64,000 nucleotides of DNA from Bacteroidota bacterium. Its GTDB lineage: Bacteria > Bacteroidota > Bacteroidia > Flavobacteriales > Weeksellaceae. The position numbers and the translations under genes were made by a program. How positions within the stretch are numbered: position 1 is the first letter of the stretch; every line of letters starts with the position of its first letter. The stretch is taken from positions 39,511 to 103,510 of the forward strand of contig JAFAFC010000006.1 in NCBI GenBank assembly GCA_023423715.1, written 5' to 3'. Below are positions 25,149-32,540 of this stretch, piece by piece. The notes under the pieces were generated by a model. That model was given only the letters and a program-made list of their open reading frames with translations. It searched no databases and was not told the DNA's origin.

Positions 25149-27074
25149 ATGATTTCACAAGAAACGATAGACAAAATTTTCTCAATTGTTCGAATTGAGG
25201 ATATTGTTGGCGAATATGTTCAACTGAAACGCGCTGGAACCAATTTGAAAGGTTTAAGTCCGTTTCAGGATGAAAAGTCGCCCAGTTTTGTGGTTTCTCC
25301 TAGTAAGCAAATTTGGAAAGATTTTTCGTCTGGAAAGGGTGGTACGGCGATTTCGTTTTTGATGGAATTGGAAGGGTTTACCTATCCAGAAGCGCTTCGT
25401 CACGCTGCAAAAAAATACGGAATCGAGATTGAAGAGGACAAAAAAGTCTATTCCGAAGAACAAAAACAGCAACAAAGTGAGCGCGATCTTTTGTATAAGA
25501 TTCATGAAGTTGCTAATGATTTTTTTCAGGATCAGTTGTGGGAAGGAGAAGAAGGGAGACTTATTGGACTTTCGTATTTCAAGGAACGTGAACTGAAAGA
25601 TGACGTCATCAAGAAATTTCAACTTGGCTATTCTCCAGAAAAGAAAAATGCTTTTACGGAATATGCTTTGGATAAAGGCTATTCGAATGATATTTTGTTG
25701 AAATCTGGACTTTCAATTTTTCCAGAAAATGCCCCCAACGGTCTCGATCGTTTTCGGGAACGGGTGATTTTTCCGATTCATAGTTTTTCGGGTCGAGTTT
25801 TAGGTTTTGGAGCTCGAATTCTGAAATCGAATGTTAAAACAGCGAAGTATTTAAACTCGCCAGAAACTGAAATCTACCATAAATCCAATGTTCTTTATGG
25901 TTTAAACCAAGGAAAGCAAGCGATTTCTAAGAAAGATTCGTGTTTGTTGGTGGAAGGCTATATGGACGTTATATCACTTCATCAAGCAGGAATTGAAAAC
26001 GTCGTTTCCAGTTCGGGTACGGCTTTAACGGTGGAGCAAATTCGATTGATTCGTCGTTTGACGGAGAATGTGATTATCTTGTTTGATGGCGATAAAGCGG
26101 GAATTAAAGCGAGTTTCAGAAGTATTGATATGCTTCTTTCCGAAGGGATGAATATTCGGGTGCTGCTTTTCCCTGATGGTGACGATCCGGATAGTTTTTC
26201 GAGAAAGCATCCACAAGACTATGTTGAAGAATTTATTGCGAAAGAATCTCAAGATTTTATCGATTTTAAAGCCGAAATTCTTTTAAAAGAAGCGCAAAAT
26301 GATCCGATTAAAAAAGCGGAAGCGATTCGTGATATTGTAAAATCGGTAGCGAATGTTGAAAATGCCTTAAAACAAGAAGTTTATTTAAAAGAAGTTTCGA
26401 ATAAATTCGGAATTAGTGAGCAGAGTTTATTCAACGAACTGAATGTTCAGAAACAAATTTTATCAGGTCAAAAACCGATTGATAGATCGAAAGTAGAAGC
26501 TCCTGTAAAACTTCAAGTTGTTACTGAAACACAAGAGTTTTCAGTAGATCCACTTTTAGTTTTAGAAGAAAAATTGGTTGAATTGCTTTTAAAATACGGA
26601 GATTTTGTTCTTGATCGCGTTGCGGATGACAGAACGCCTTTCCAAGTTACAGTTGCCGAAGAAATTTCTGCGTATTTCTTAGAAGACGAATATCAGATGC
26701 TTTCGCCAATCAATGGAACGATTGTCAAAGAAATCCGTGATGGTCTAGAAATGGGCGAATTGCGAACGGAAAATTTCTTTGTTAAATTGATGGATGAAGA
26801 AATTTCTGGAAAGATTGCGGATGTTTTAGTTGAAAAATACCACACGAGCGATTGGGGGAAACATAATATTTTCTTCAAAACAGAAGAAGAAGTCGTTCCG
26901 AAATTGGTGAATGACATTATTTTCCGTCATAAACGAGAATACATCATGAAGCTGATTGAAGATATTAAGAAAAAACTTGGCGAATCAGAATCAAACGATG
27001 AAAATTACTTAACGATAATTAAACTAACCCAAATTCGTAACCAAATAGACAAAGAATTGCATCGTGTTTTATGA
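25149..27074 (+). CDS. dnaG: DNA primase DnaG, without CHC2 zinc ligands
   Basis: 641 residues from the ATG at 25149. It makes RNA primers for lagging-strand replication. The TOPRIM core is intact (LLVEGYMDVISLHQAG with the catalytic Glu, and LFDGDKAGIKA with the Asp pair), and the N-terminal primase fold and C-terminal helicase-binding region are present. In the N-terminal CHC2 zinc module the four ligands are replaced: the usual C-P-F-H is S37-P-F-Q40, and the later Cys pair is D58 and S61 (KDFSSGKGG). The rest of the module keeps its shape (EKSPSFVVSP). I recall the same change in other Flavobacteriia, so it is probably a lineage trait, not a defect. Confidence 0.97.
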   Translation: MISQETIDKIFSIVRIEDIVGEYVQLKRAGTNLKGLSPFQDEKSPSFVVSPSKQIWKDFSSGKGGTAISFLMELEGFTYPEALRHAAKKYGIEIEEDKKVYSEEQKQQQSERDLLYKIHEVANDFFQDQLWEGEEGRLIGLSYFKERELKDDVIKKFQLGYSPEKKNAFTEYALDKGYSNDILLKSGLSIFPENAPNGLDRFRERVIFPIHSFSGRVLGFGARILKSNVKTAKYLNSPETEIYHKSNVLYGLNQGKQAISKKDSCLLVEGYMDVISLHQAGIENVVSSSGTALTVEQIRLIRRLTENVIILFDGDKAGIKASFRSIDMLLSEGMNIRVLLFPDGDDPDSFSRKHPQDYVEEFIAKESQDFIDFKAEILLKEAQNDPIKKAEAIRDIVKSVANVENALKQEVYLKEVSNKFGISEQSLFNELNVQKQILSGQKPIDRSKVEAPVKLQVVTETQEFSVDPLLVLEEKLVELLLKYGDFVLDRVADDRTPFQVTVAEEISAYFLEDEYQMLSPINGTIVKEIRDGLEMGELRTENFFVKLMDEEISGKIADVLVEKYHTSDWGKHNIFFKTEEEVVPKLVNDIIFRHKREYIMKLIEDIKKKLGESESNDENYLTIIKLTQIRNQIDKELHRVL

Positions 27075-27083
27075 CAAATTGGC

Positions 27084-27091
27084 TACATTTG
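27084..27091 (+). promoter_or_regulatory. -7 promoter element of clpP
   Basis: TACATTTG just after the dnaG stop, 54 nt before the clpP start. It suggests clpP can be made apart from dnaG. Confidence 0.6.
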
Positions 27092-27145
27092 AGATGGGAA
27101 CAGTTTTTGAAAATTATAAACACATAATTAAAGAAAATATAGAAT

Positions 27146-27823
27146 ATGGATATTAACAAAGAATTTAGAGATTTTTCGGTAAAGCATATGGGAAACAGTG
27201 GTTTGGCTACCGATCAATATATGGGAACGTTTAACCCGACCAACTTGACGCCGTACATTATGGAAGAAAGACGTATGAACGTAGCTCAAATGGACGTTTT
27301 CTCTCGTTTGATGATGGATAGAATTATCTTTTTAGGAACAGGAATTGACGATCAAGTAGCAAATATCGTTACGGCTCAGTTGCTTTTTTTAGAAAGTGCG
27401 GATCCTTCTAAAGACATTCAAATTTACATTAACTCTCCTGGTGGAAGTGTTTATGCAGGTTTAGGAATCTACGATACAATGCAGATTATTAAGCCTGATG
27501 TTGCTACAATTTGTACTGGTATGGCAGCGTCTATGGGTGCGGTTCTACTTGTTGCGGGTGAAAAAGGTAAGCGTTCTGCTTTAAAACATTCTCGAGTGAT
27601 GATTCACCAACCGTCTGGAGGTGCACAAGGTGTTGCTTCGGATATGGAAATCAACTTAAGAGAGATGTTGAAATTGAAGAAAGAATTGTATGAAATTATC
27701 GCATTGCATTCTGGACAAGACTATGAATGGGTTGAGAAATCATCAGATCGTGATTACTGGATGACTTCGGAAGAAGCGAAAAGCTACGGAATGGTTGATG
27801 AGGTTTTAGAGAAAAAATCTTAA
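27146..27823 (+). CDS. clpP: ATP-dependent Clp protease proteolytic subunit
   Basis: 225 residues. It forms the double-heptamer barrel that degrades proteins unfolded by ClpX or ClpA/C. The catalytic triad is Ser129 (GMAASMGAV), His154 (MIHQPSGG) and Asp203 (DRDYWMTSEEA), with the same spacing as E. coli ClpP (25 and 49 residues). The oxyanion segment INSPGGSVYAG is present. The N-terminus is about 30 residues longer than E. coli, suggesting a longer propeptide. clpX is not in this window. Confidence 0.97.
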   Translation: MDINKEFRDFSVKHMGNSGLATDQYMGTFNPTNLTPYIMEERRMNVAQMDVFSRLMMDRIIFLGTGIDDQVANIVTAQLLFLESADPSKDIQIYINSPGGSVYAGLGIYDTMQIIKPDVATICTGMAASMGAVLLVAGEKGKRSALKHSRVMIHQPSGGAQGVASDMEINLREMLKLKKELYEIIALHSGQDYEWVEKSSDRDYWMTSEEAKSYGMVDEVLEKKS

Positions 27824-27840
27824 TCCCAAACTAAAGAATA

Positions 27841-27872
27841 AAATAAAGGCTGAAGAAATTCAACCTTTATTT
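27841..27872 (+). terminator. First terminator of clpP
   Basis: Stem AAATAAAGGCTGAA / TTCAACCTTTATTT with one G:T pair and a 4 nt loop, weak T-run. Confidence 0.7.
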
Positions 27873-27880
27873 TATTACAA

Positions 27881-27912
27881 AAAAAGAGATCAAATTAATT
27901 TGATCTCTTTTT
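27881..27912. terminator. Bidirectional terminator between clpP and dnaJ
   Basis: Perfect 32 bp palindrome centred on AATT (arms begin AAAAAGAGATCAAA) with T-runs on both strands. Serves clpP from the left and dnaJ from the right. Confidence 0.9.
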
Positions 27913-27915
27913 TAT

Positions 27916-29049
27916 TTAGCTAAACAAATCTTTTACTTTTTCAAAGAATGTTTTTTCTTTTCCAGAAGGTTCAGCGTTCATTTCACCGCTGTTCATTTGC
28001 TTTTCGAAGAATTCTTTTTGCTCTGGTGTAAGATGCGTAGGCGTCCAAACATTAATATGAATGAACATATCACCTTTACCATAACTATCAAGACTAGGAA
28101 GTCCTTTCCCCGCTAGACGAAGGATTTTTCCGCTTTGCGTTCCTTCATCAATCGTGATTTTTACTTTTCCACCCACGGTAGGAACTTCTTTTTTCGCTCC
28201 TAAAGCCGCCTCAGCAAATGAAATATATAATTCTTGGTGAAGATTATCACCTTCACGCTTGATTGTTTTATCTTCTTCCTCTTCAACAACAACCAATAAA
28301 TCTCCAGGAACGCCTCCAAATGGAGCATCGTTTCCTTTTCCACGTACACTTAGCTGAATTCCTTCACGTGCACCTGCTGGTATATTGATTGTTACTTCTT
28401 CATCATCCTTGATTAAACCTTGAGCATTTGCACCCGCCGGAATATGATCGGCTACTTTTCCGATTCCTTGACAAGTTCCACACGTGGTTTGAGATTGCAT
28501 TTGTCCAAAAACAGTATTCATCACCTTAATCTGAGCTCCGGTACCGTTACACGTAGGACATGTTTTCGAAGTTGCGCCTTCGGCAGCTTTCATCTTCTTA
28601 ACTTTGATGGTTTTTTGCGTTCCGTTCACCATTTCTTCAAGATTCAGCTTGATGCGAACTCTTAAATTAGAACCACGCGCTTGTTGACGACCTCCGCCGC
28701 CACCAAAACCGCCGAATCCACCGCCAAATTGACCACCGAAAATATCTCCAAATTGGGAGAAAATATCTTCCATGCTCATTCCGCCACCAAATCCGCCACC
28801 ACCGCCGCCGAATCCTCCATTACCACTTACTCCGGCATGACCGAATTGGTCGTAACGCGCACGTTTGTTGTCGTCACTAAGGATTTCGTATGCTTCCGCA
28901 GCTTCTTTAAATTTGTCTTCTGCAGATTTATCACCTGGATTTTTATCTGGGTGATATTTGATGGCCATTTTTCTATAGGCTTTCTTAATCTCTTCCGTAC
29001 TAGCCGTTTTGGTTATTTCTAATACTTCGTAGTAATCTCTCTTTGTCAT
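27916..29049 (-). CDS. dnaJ: Chaperone DnaJ with a single zinc centre
   Basis: 377 residues. J-domain at 1-70 with the HPD motif (33-35), then a Gly/Phe-rich linker at about 75-125 and the substrate-binding domain. Only two of the four CxxCxGxG repeats remain: C164-C167 (CPTCNGTG) and C190-C193 (CGTCQGIG), which correspond to repeats II and III. Repeat I is replaced by KKMKAAEGATSK and repeat IV by IPAGANAQG. Zinc centre I (repeats I+IV) is therefore missing and centre II (II+III) is kept. In E. coli centre II is the one needed for work with DnaK. Second gene of the grpE-dnaJ operon. Confidence 0.96.
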   Translation of the reverse strand: MTKRDYYEVLEITKTASTEEIKKAYRKMAIKYHPDKNPGDKSAEDKFKEAAEAYEILSDDNKRARYDQFGHAGVSGNGGFGGGGGGFGGGMSMEDIFSQFGDIFGGQFGGGFGGFGGGGGRQQARGSNLRVRIKLNLEEMVNGTQKTIKVKKMKAAEGATSKTCPTCNGTGAQIKVMNTVFGQMQSQTTCGTCQGIGKVADHIPAGANAQGLIKDDEEVTINIPAGAREGIQLSVRGKGNDAPFGGVPGDLLVVVEEEEDKTIKREGDNLHQELYISFAEAALGAKKEVPTVGGKVKITIDEGTQSGKILRLAGKGLPSLDSYGKGDMFIHINVWTPTHLTPEQKEFFEKQMNSGEMNAEPSGKEKTFFEKVKDLFS

Positions 29050-29079
29050 AGTAATTGCTTGTAAAGAACCAATCGGGAA

Positions 29080-29619
29080 TTAGTTTCCAGTAACCACTTT
29101 TGCGAAACGAATAACGCGATCGTGAAGTTGATATCCATTTTCAATCACATCAACCACTTTTCCTTTTAATTCTGGTGATGGAACAGGGATTTGAGTTACA
29201 GCTTCGTGGAAATCTACATTAAAATCATCACCTTGTTGAACTTGAATTACATTCAATCCTTTTTCTTCAAGCTTTGATTTTAATTTTTGATAGATTAATT
29301 CAACACCTCGTAAATCGGCTTCGTTTCCGTTTTTAGCAATTTCTTTTAGTGCACGTTCAAAATCATCCAGAACGGCTAATAATGAAATCATTAAATCTTG
29401 ATTAGCATATTGGAAAAACTCCATTTTTTCTCGTGAAGTTCTCTTTTTGTAGTTTTCGAATTCGGCATATAACCTGATATAACGATCTTTTTCTTCTGCC
29501 AAAAGGTCTTCTGCAGATTTTTCGTTTGTCACATTTTGATTCGATTCCGCTGCATTTTCTTGAGTGTTCTCCTGCTCGATATCAAAATTTTCTTCGTGTT
29601 TATCGTGATTTTCAGACAT
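29080..29619 (-). CDS. grpE: Nucleotide exchange factor GrpE
   Basis: 179 residues. It releases ADP from DnaK. It has the usual acidic, low-complexity N-terminus (residues 1-40), a long coiled-coil helix (starts about KDRYIRLYAEFENYKKRTSRE) and the small beta domain ending VIENGYQLHDRVIRFAKVVTG, which carries the GrpE signature. dnaJ starts 30 nt downstream. dnaK is not in the window. The promoter is not clear: the upstream TAATTTG has one base fewer than the -7 consensus. Confidence 0.95.
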   Translation of the reverse strand: MSENHDKHEENFDIEQENTQENAAESNQNVTNEKSAEDLLAEEKDRYIRLYAEFENYKKRTSREKMEFFQYANQDLMISLLAVLDDFERALKEIAKNGNEADLRGVELIYQKLKSKLEEKGLNVIQVQQGDDFNVDFHEAVTQIPVPSPELKGKVVDVIENGYQLHDRVIRFAKVVTGN

Positions 29620-29692
29620 AATAGTACTTATTTTTCACTTTAATTCGCAAATTATTTGCCAAGGTCAAGAAACGGACAAATGGGCAGATACT

Positions 29693-31012
29693 TTAGTCGG
29701 TGAATGTTCGGTACAGTAAGTAGATATTCAGGACCATGATGATTATAGCGATTAACCAAGCGATGGTTTTTAGCAAAATTGAATTGGCAAATTTTCCCAT
29801 TTTCGCTTTGTCATTGGTAAATATAACGAGTGGAACCACGGCAAAACTTAATTGCATAGAAAGGATAACTTGGCTAAAAACTAAAAGATCTGCAGTTCCT
29901 TTTTCACCATACAACATCGTAACAATTAAGGCAGGAATAACGGCAATTAATCGGGTAATCAATCTTCGTAACCAAGGTTTCAATCGAATATGTAGAAAAC
30001 CTTCCATAACAATTTGTCCAGCTAAAGTTCCTGTAATTGTTGAATTTTGACCAGAGGCTAACAAAGCAACTCCAAAGACAATGCTCGCCAAAGTTGTACC
30101 TAGAATTGGTGCAAGAAGTTCGTATGCATCATGAATATCGGCAACATCATGATGGCCGTTGTAGTGAAATGTTGCTGCGGAAACAATTAAAATTGCCGCA
30201 TTAATGAAAAATGCAATTAATAAAGAAAGCGTACTATCTAAAGTTGCAAATTTAATGGCTTCTTTTTTTCCTTCATCAGTTCGTTCGTAAGCACGAGTTT
30301 GCACGATACTGCTGTGTAAATACAAATTATGGGGCATTACAGTTGCTCCCAATATTCCAATCGCGATGTAGAGCATTGCGGGATTGGTCACAATTTCTTT
30401 TTGTGGAAGCAGTCCACTTACAATCGGGAAGATTTCGGGTTTACTTAAGATAATATCATAAGCAAAACATCCGATAATGATGATCATTAAAGCTCCAATA
30501 ATACTTTCAAGCCAACGAAAACCTTTGGACTGGAGGAGTAAAATTAACATGACGTCAATTACAGTAATGACGATTCCCCAAGTCAATGGAATTCCAAATA
30601 ATAAATTCAAAGCAATGGCTGCGCCTAAAACTTCCGCAAGATCGCAGGCGGCGATGGCTATTTCACAGAGAACCCAGAGAATAAAATTGGTTCTTGGCTT
30701 GTAATGATCGCGACAAGCTTGAGCTAAATCTCGTTCCGTAGCAATACCTAGCTTTAACGAAAGGTGTTGCAGAACCATAGCAAACAGATTGGATATAAGA
30801 ATTACCGAAAGTAGGGTATAACCAAATTCGGAACCACCTGCAATATCGGTTGCCCAGTTTCCAGGATCCATATAACCCACAGCAATTAACAATCCAGGAC
30901 CCGAGAAGGCTAAGAACTTTTTCCAAGCGCTAGCGTTTTTAGGAATCGGGATGGATGCGTGAACTTCGGGTAAGGAATGGTTGTTTTTTATTCTTCTCCA
31001 AGCTGGTTTCAT
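29693..31012 (-). CDS. mntH: Nramp divalent metal transporter MntH
   Basis: 439 residues, about 11 membrane helices. Proton-coupled Mn2+/Fe2+ importer of the inner membrane. Metal-site motifs are in place: DPGNWATD in helix 1 and MPHNLYLHSS in helix 6. The start MKPAWRRIKN gives the normal N-terminal cytoplasmic tail; the next Met is inside helix 1. The promoter overlaps a perfect palindrome (31029-31046), a strong sign of metal-dependent repression. The -7 element ends 4 nt before the ATG, so the mRNA may be leaderless. Confidence 0.95.
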   Translation of the reverse strand: MKPAWRRIKNNHSLPEVHASIPIPKNASAWKKFLAFSGPGLLIAVGYMDPGNWATDIAGGSEFGYTLLSVILISNLFAMVLQHLSLKLGIATERDLAQACRDHYKPRTNFILWVLCEIAIAACDLAEVLGAAIALNLLFGIPLTWGIVITVIDVMLILLLQSKGFRWLESIIGALMIIIIGCFAYDIILSKPEIFPIVSGLLPQKEIVTNPAMLYIAIGILGATVMPHNLYLHSSIVQTRAYERTDEGKKEAIKFATLDSTLSLLIAFFINAAILIVSAATFHYNGHHDVADIHDAYELLAPILGTTLASIVFGVALLASGQNSTITGTLAGQIVMEGFLHIRLKPWLRRLITRLIAVIPALIVTMLYGEKGTADLLVFSQVILSMQLSFAVVPLVIFTNDKAKMGKFANSILLKTIAWLIAIIIMVLNIYLLYRTFTD

Positions 31013-31016
31013 AGAA

Positions 31017-31047
31017 CAAATGTATCAATGTTAGTTTAAACTAACAA
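31017..31047 (-). promoter_or_regulatory. mntH promoter with 18 bp palindromic operator
   Basis: On the minus strand: TTG (31045-31047), 20 nt spacer, TACATTTG (31017-31024). The spacer holds the perfect palindrome TGTTAGTTTAAACTAACA (31029-31046). TTAG-n6-CTAA half-sites are like those bound by DtxR/MntR-family metal repressors, so an MntR operator is the likely reading. Confidence 0.75.
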
Positions 31048-31085
31048 ATATTTTTGAATAAACTTAATCTTTTGAAATTGAAATT

Positions 31086-31112
31086 AAAAAACCGCTTCCT
31101 AGGAAGCGGTTG
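31086..31112 (-). terminator. Terminator of the DUF937-OmpA gene
   Basis: 20 bp palindromic stem at 31091-31110 (ACCGCTTCCT and its complement), followed by T residues on the minus strand, about 20 nt after the stop. Confidence 0.88.
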
Positions 31113-31132
31113 ATATCTCTAATTTATAGAAA

Positions 31133-32455
31133 TTATTTTGCGAAACGAACAGCCATTTTTCTGTCAACTGCTCTTTGTGCATCTGAAGCATCAGCTGGTT
31201 GCGTTGCAAATTCGCTTCCGTAACCGTCAGCTCCTAATACTTGTGCACCAACACCTGCTTTAGCTAAGTAATCTTTGATGAAAACTGCTCTTTCTCCAGA
31301 AAGTTTTTTGTTTGCAGCTTCGTTACCCACTTTATCCGTGTAACCTCCAACTTTGATTTTAGCATCTGGGAACGCTTTCAAAATAGCTACTAAGTTATCT
31401 AACTGTGCTTGAGAACCAGCTTCTAACTCTTTATTGCTACCCATTTTGAAGTTTACTTTATCGAAGTCATACCAAACTGTTTTTAAAGCATCGTCATTAG
31501 CTGCATTTTTATAACCGTCTGTTTTCAAGAATGTAATCATTCTATCTTCAAGACCTCCTTTGTATCCTTTAAGATTTACTCCATTTAAGTCGATATCAGA
31601 ATCAACTTTAGTTACTGTTGTTGTAACTGTAGTATCTCCAGGAGCATTTACATTTACAGAATCATCAACTACTGTTATTGTGTCAGTACCTGCTGTAGAA
31701 TCTGTTGTTTTCTTGCTGCACTGCTTCCATAGGAACCATCCAAGAAGACAAACCAGAAGAAGTGGTAATAACCATTTCCAGATAGATCCACCGCCACCGC
31801 CGTTGTTATCTTCTCTGATGTCGTTTCTGATTTCAGTTGTTTTTGTTTCAATTTTTTCCTTAGCAACTGCAACATCTTCTGCGAAGTTGTCTTTAGCTGT
31901 AGAAACTCTTGAAGAAACATCTTCTTTTGCTTTTCCGAACCAGTTATCGAAATCTAAACCTAAAGAGGCTAGCGATAATCCTGCAGGAAGTAAAGAAGAA
32001 AGAATTCCTTTTTGGCTTGTTAATAAGCTACTGATTCCGTTAGAATCAAGGTTGTTATCAGCTGCATATTTACCAACTGAACCTAAAGTAGCTCCTGTTA
32101 CTAAGTTTAAGATAGAGTTTGTAGAATTGTTGCTAATTCCTGCAAAACCTGCAACGGAATTAACCAATCCTCCAATTTTATCTCCAAAAAGACTTTGTAA
32201 CAAGGTTGTAATCATTGAATTGTTTGAAGAACCTCCTAAAAGATTACTCAACAATCCGGATGAAGCAGCTCCTGTTATAGAGTTTAAAACACTTGGATTA
32301 TCAGCATTATTTGCTAAACCACCAATTACCGCAGGAAGTAAGCCAGAAATTGCTTTCTGTACTCCTGATTCATTTTCACCCAACTGAGCAGATGCTTGAG
32401 AAACTAAGGCTGGACCAAGTTGCCCCTTAATAAGGTCGATTAAGTTCAAAGACAT
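31133..32455 (-). CDS. DUF937 - single TM - OmpA-like peptidoglycan-binding protein
   Basis: 440 residues. Residues 1-150 form the DUF937 domain (MSLNLIDLIKGQLGPALVSQ, GLLPAVIGGLANNADN). A charged helical stretch follows, then one membrane helix at about 226-243 (WKWLLPLLLVCLLGWFLW), a Thr/Val/Asp-rich linker and a C-terminal OmpA domain (KVGGYTDKVGNEAANKKLSGERA) with the conserved peptidoglycan-contact Asp and Arg. There is no signal peptide, so DUF937 should stay in the cytoplasm and the OmpA domain reach the periplasmic wall, a MotB-like layout. Role unknown; a link between cytoplasm and wall is inferred. Confidence 0.85.
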   Translation of the reverse strand: MSLNLIDLIKGQLGPALVSQASAQLGENESGVQKAISGLLPAVIGGLANNADNPSVLNSITGAASSGLLSNLLGGSSNNSMITTLLQSLFGDKIGGLVNSVAGFAGISNNSTNSILNLVTGATLGSVGKYAADNNLDSNGISSLLTSQKGILSSLLPAGLSLASLGLDFDNWFGKAKEDVSSRVSTAKDNFAEDVAVAKEKIETKTTEIRNDIREDNNGGGGGSIWKWLLPLLLVCLLGWFLWKQCSKKTTDSTAGTDTITVVDDSVNVNAPGDTTVTTTVTKVDSDIDLNGVNLKGYKGGLEDRMITFLKTDGYKNAANDDALKTVWYDFDKVNFKMGSNKELEAGSQAQLDNLVAILKAFPDAKIKVGGYTDKVGNEAANKKLSGERAVFIKDYLAKAGVGAQVLGADGYGSEFATQPADASDAQRAVDRKMAVRFAK

Positions 32456-32485
32456 AATAGTTTATTTTTTAAGATTTGTGTCAAA

Positions 32486-32493
32486 CAAATATA
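32486..32493 (-). promoter_or_regulatory. -7 promoter element of the DUF937-OmpA gene
   Basis: TATATTTG on the minus strand, 30 nt before the start. Confidence 0.6.
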
Positions 32494-32540
32494 TAAATTA
32501 ATACTATATCCTATTCAAAATTGTGAAATTTTAAAAGAAA

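Noticed and set aside
31560..32387. 275-codon frame on the plus strand opposite the DUF937-OmpA gene
   Set aside because: Shadow of a recognised gene; it has no promoter, signal or family resemblance.
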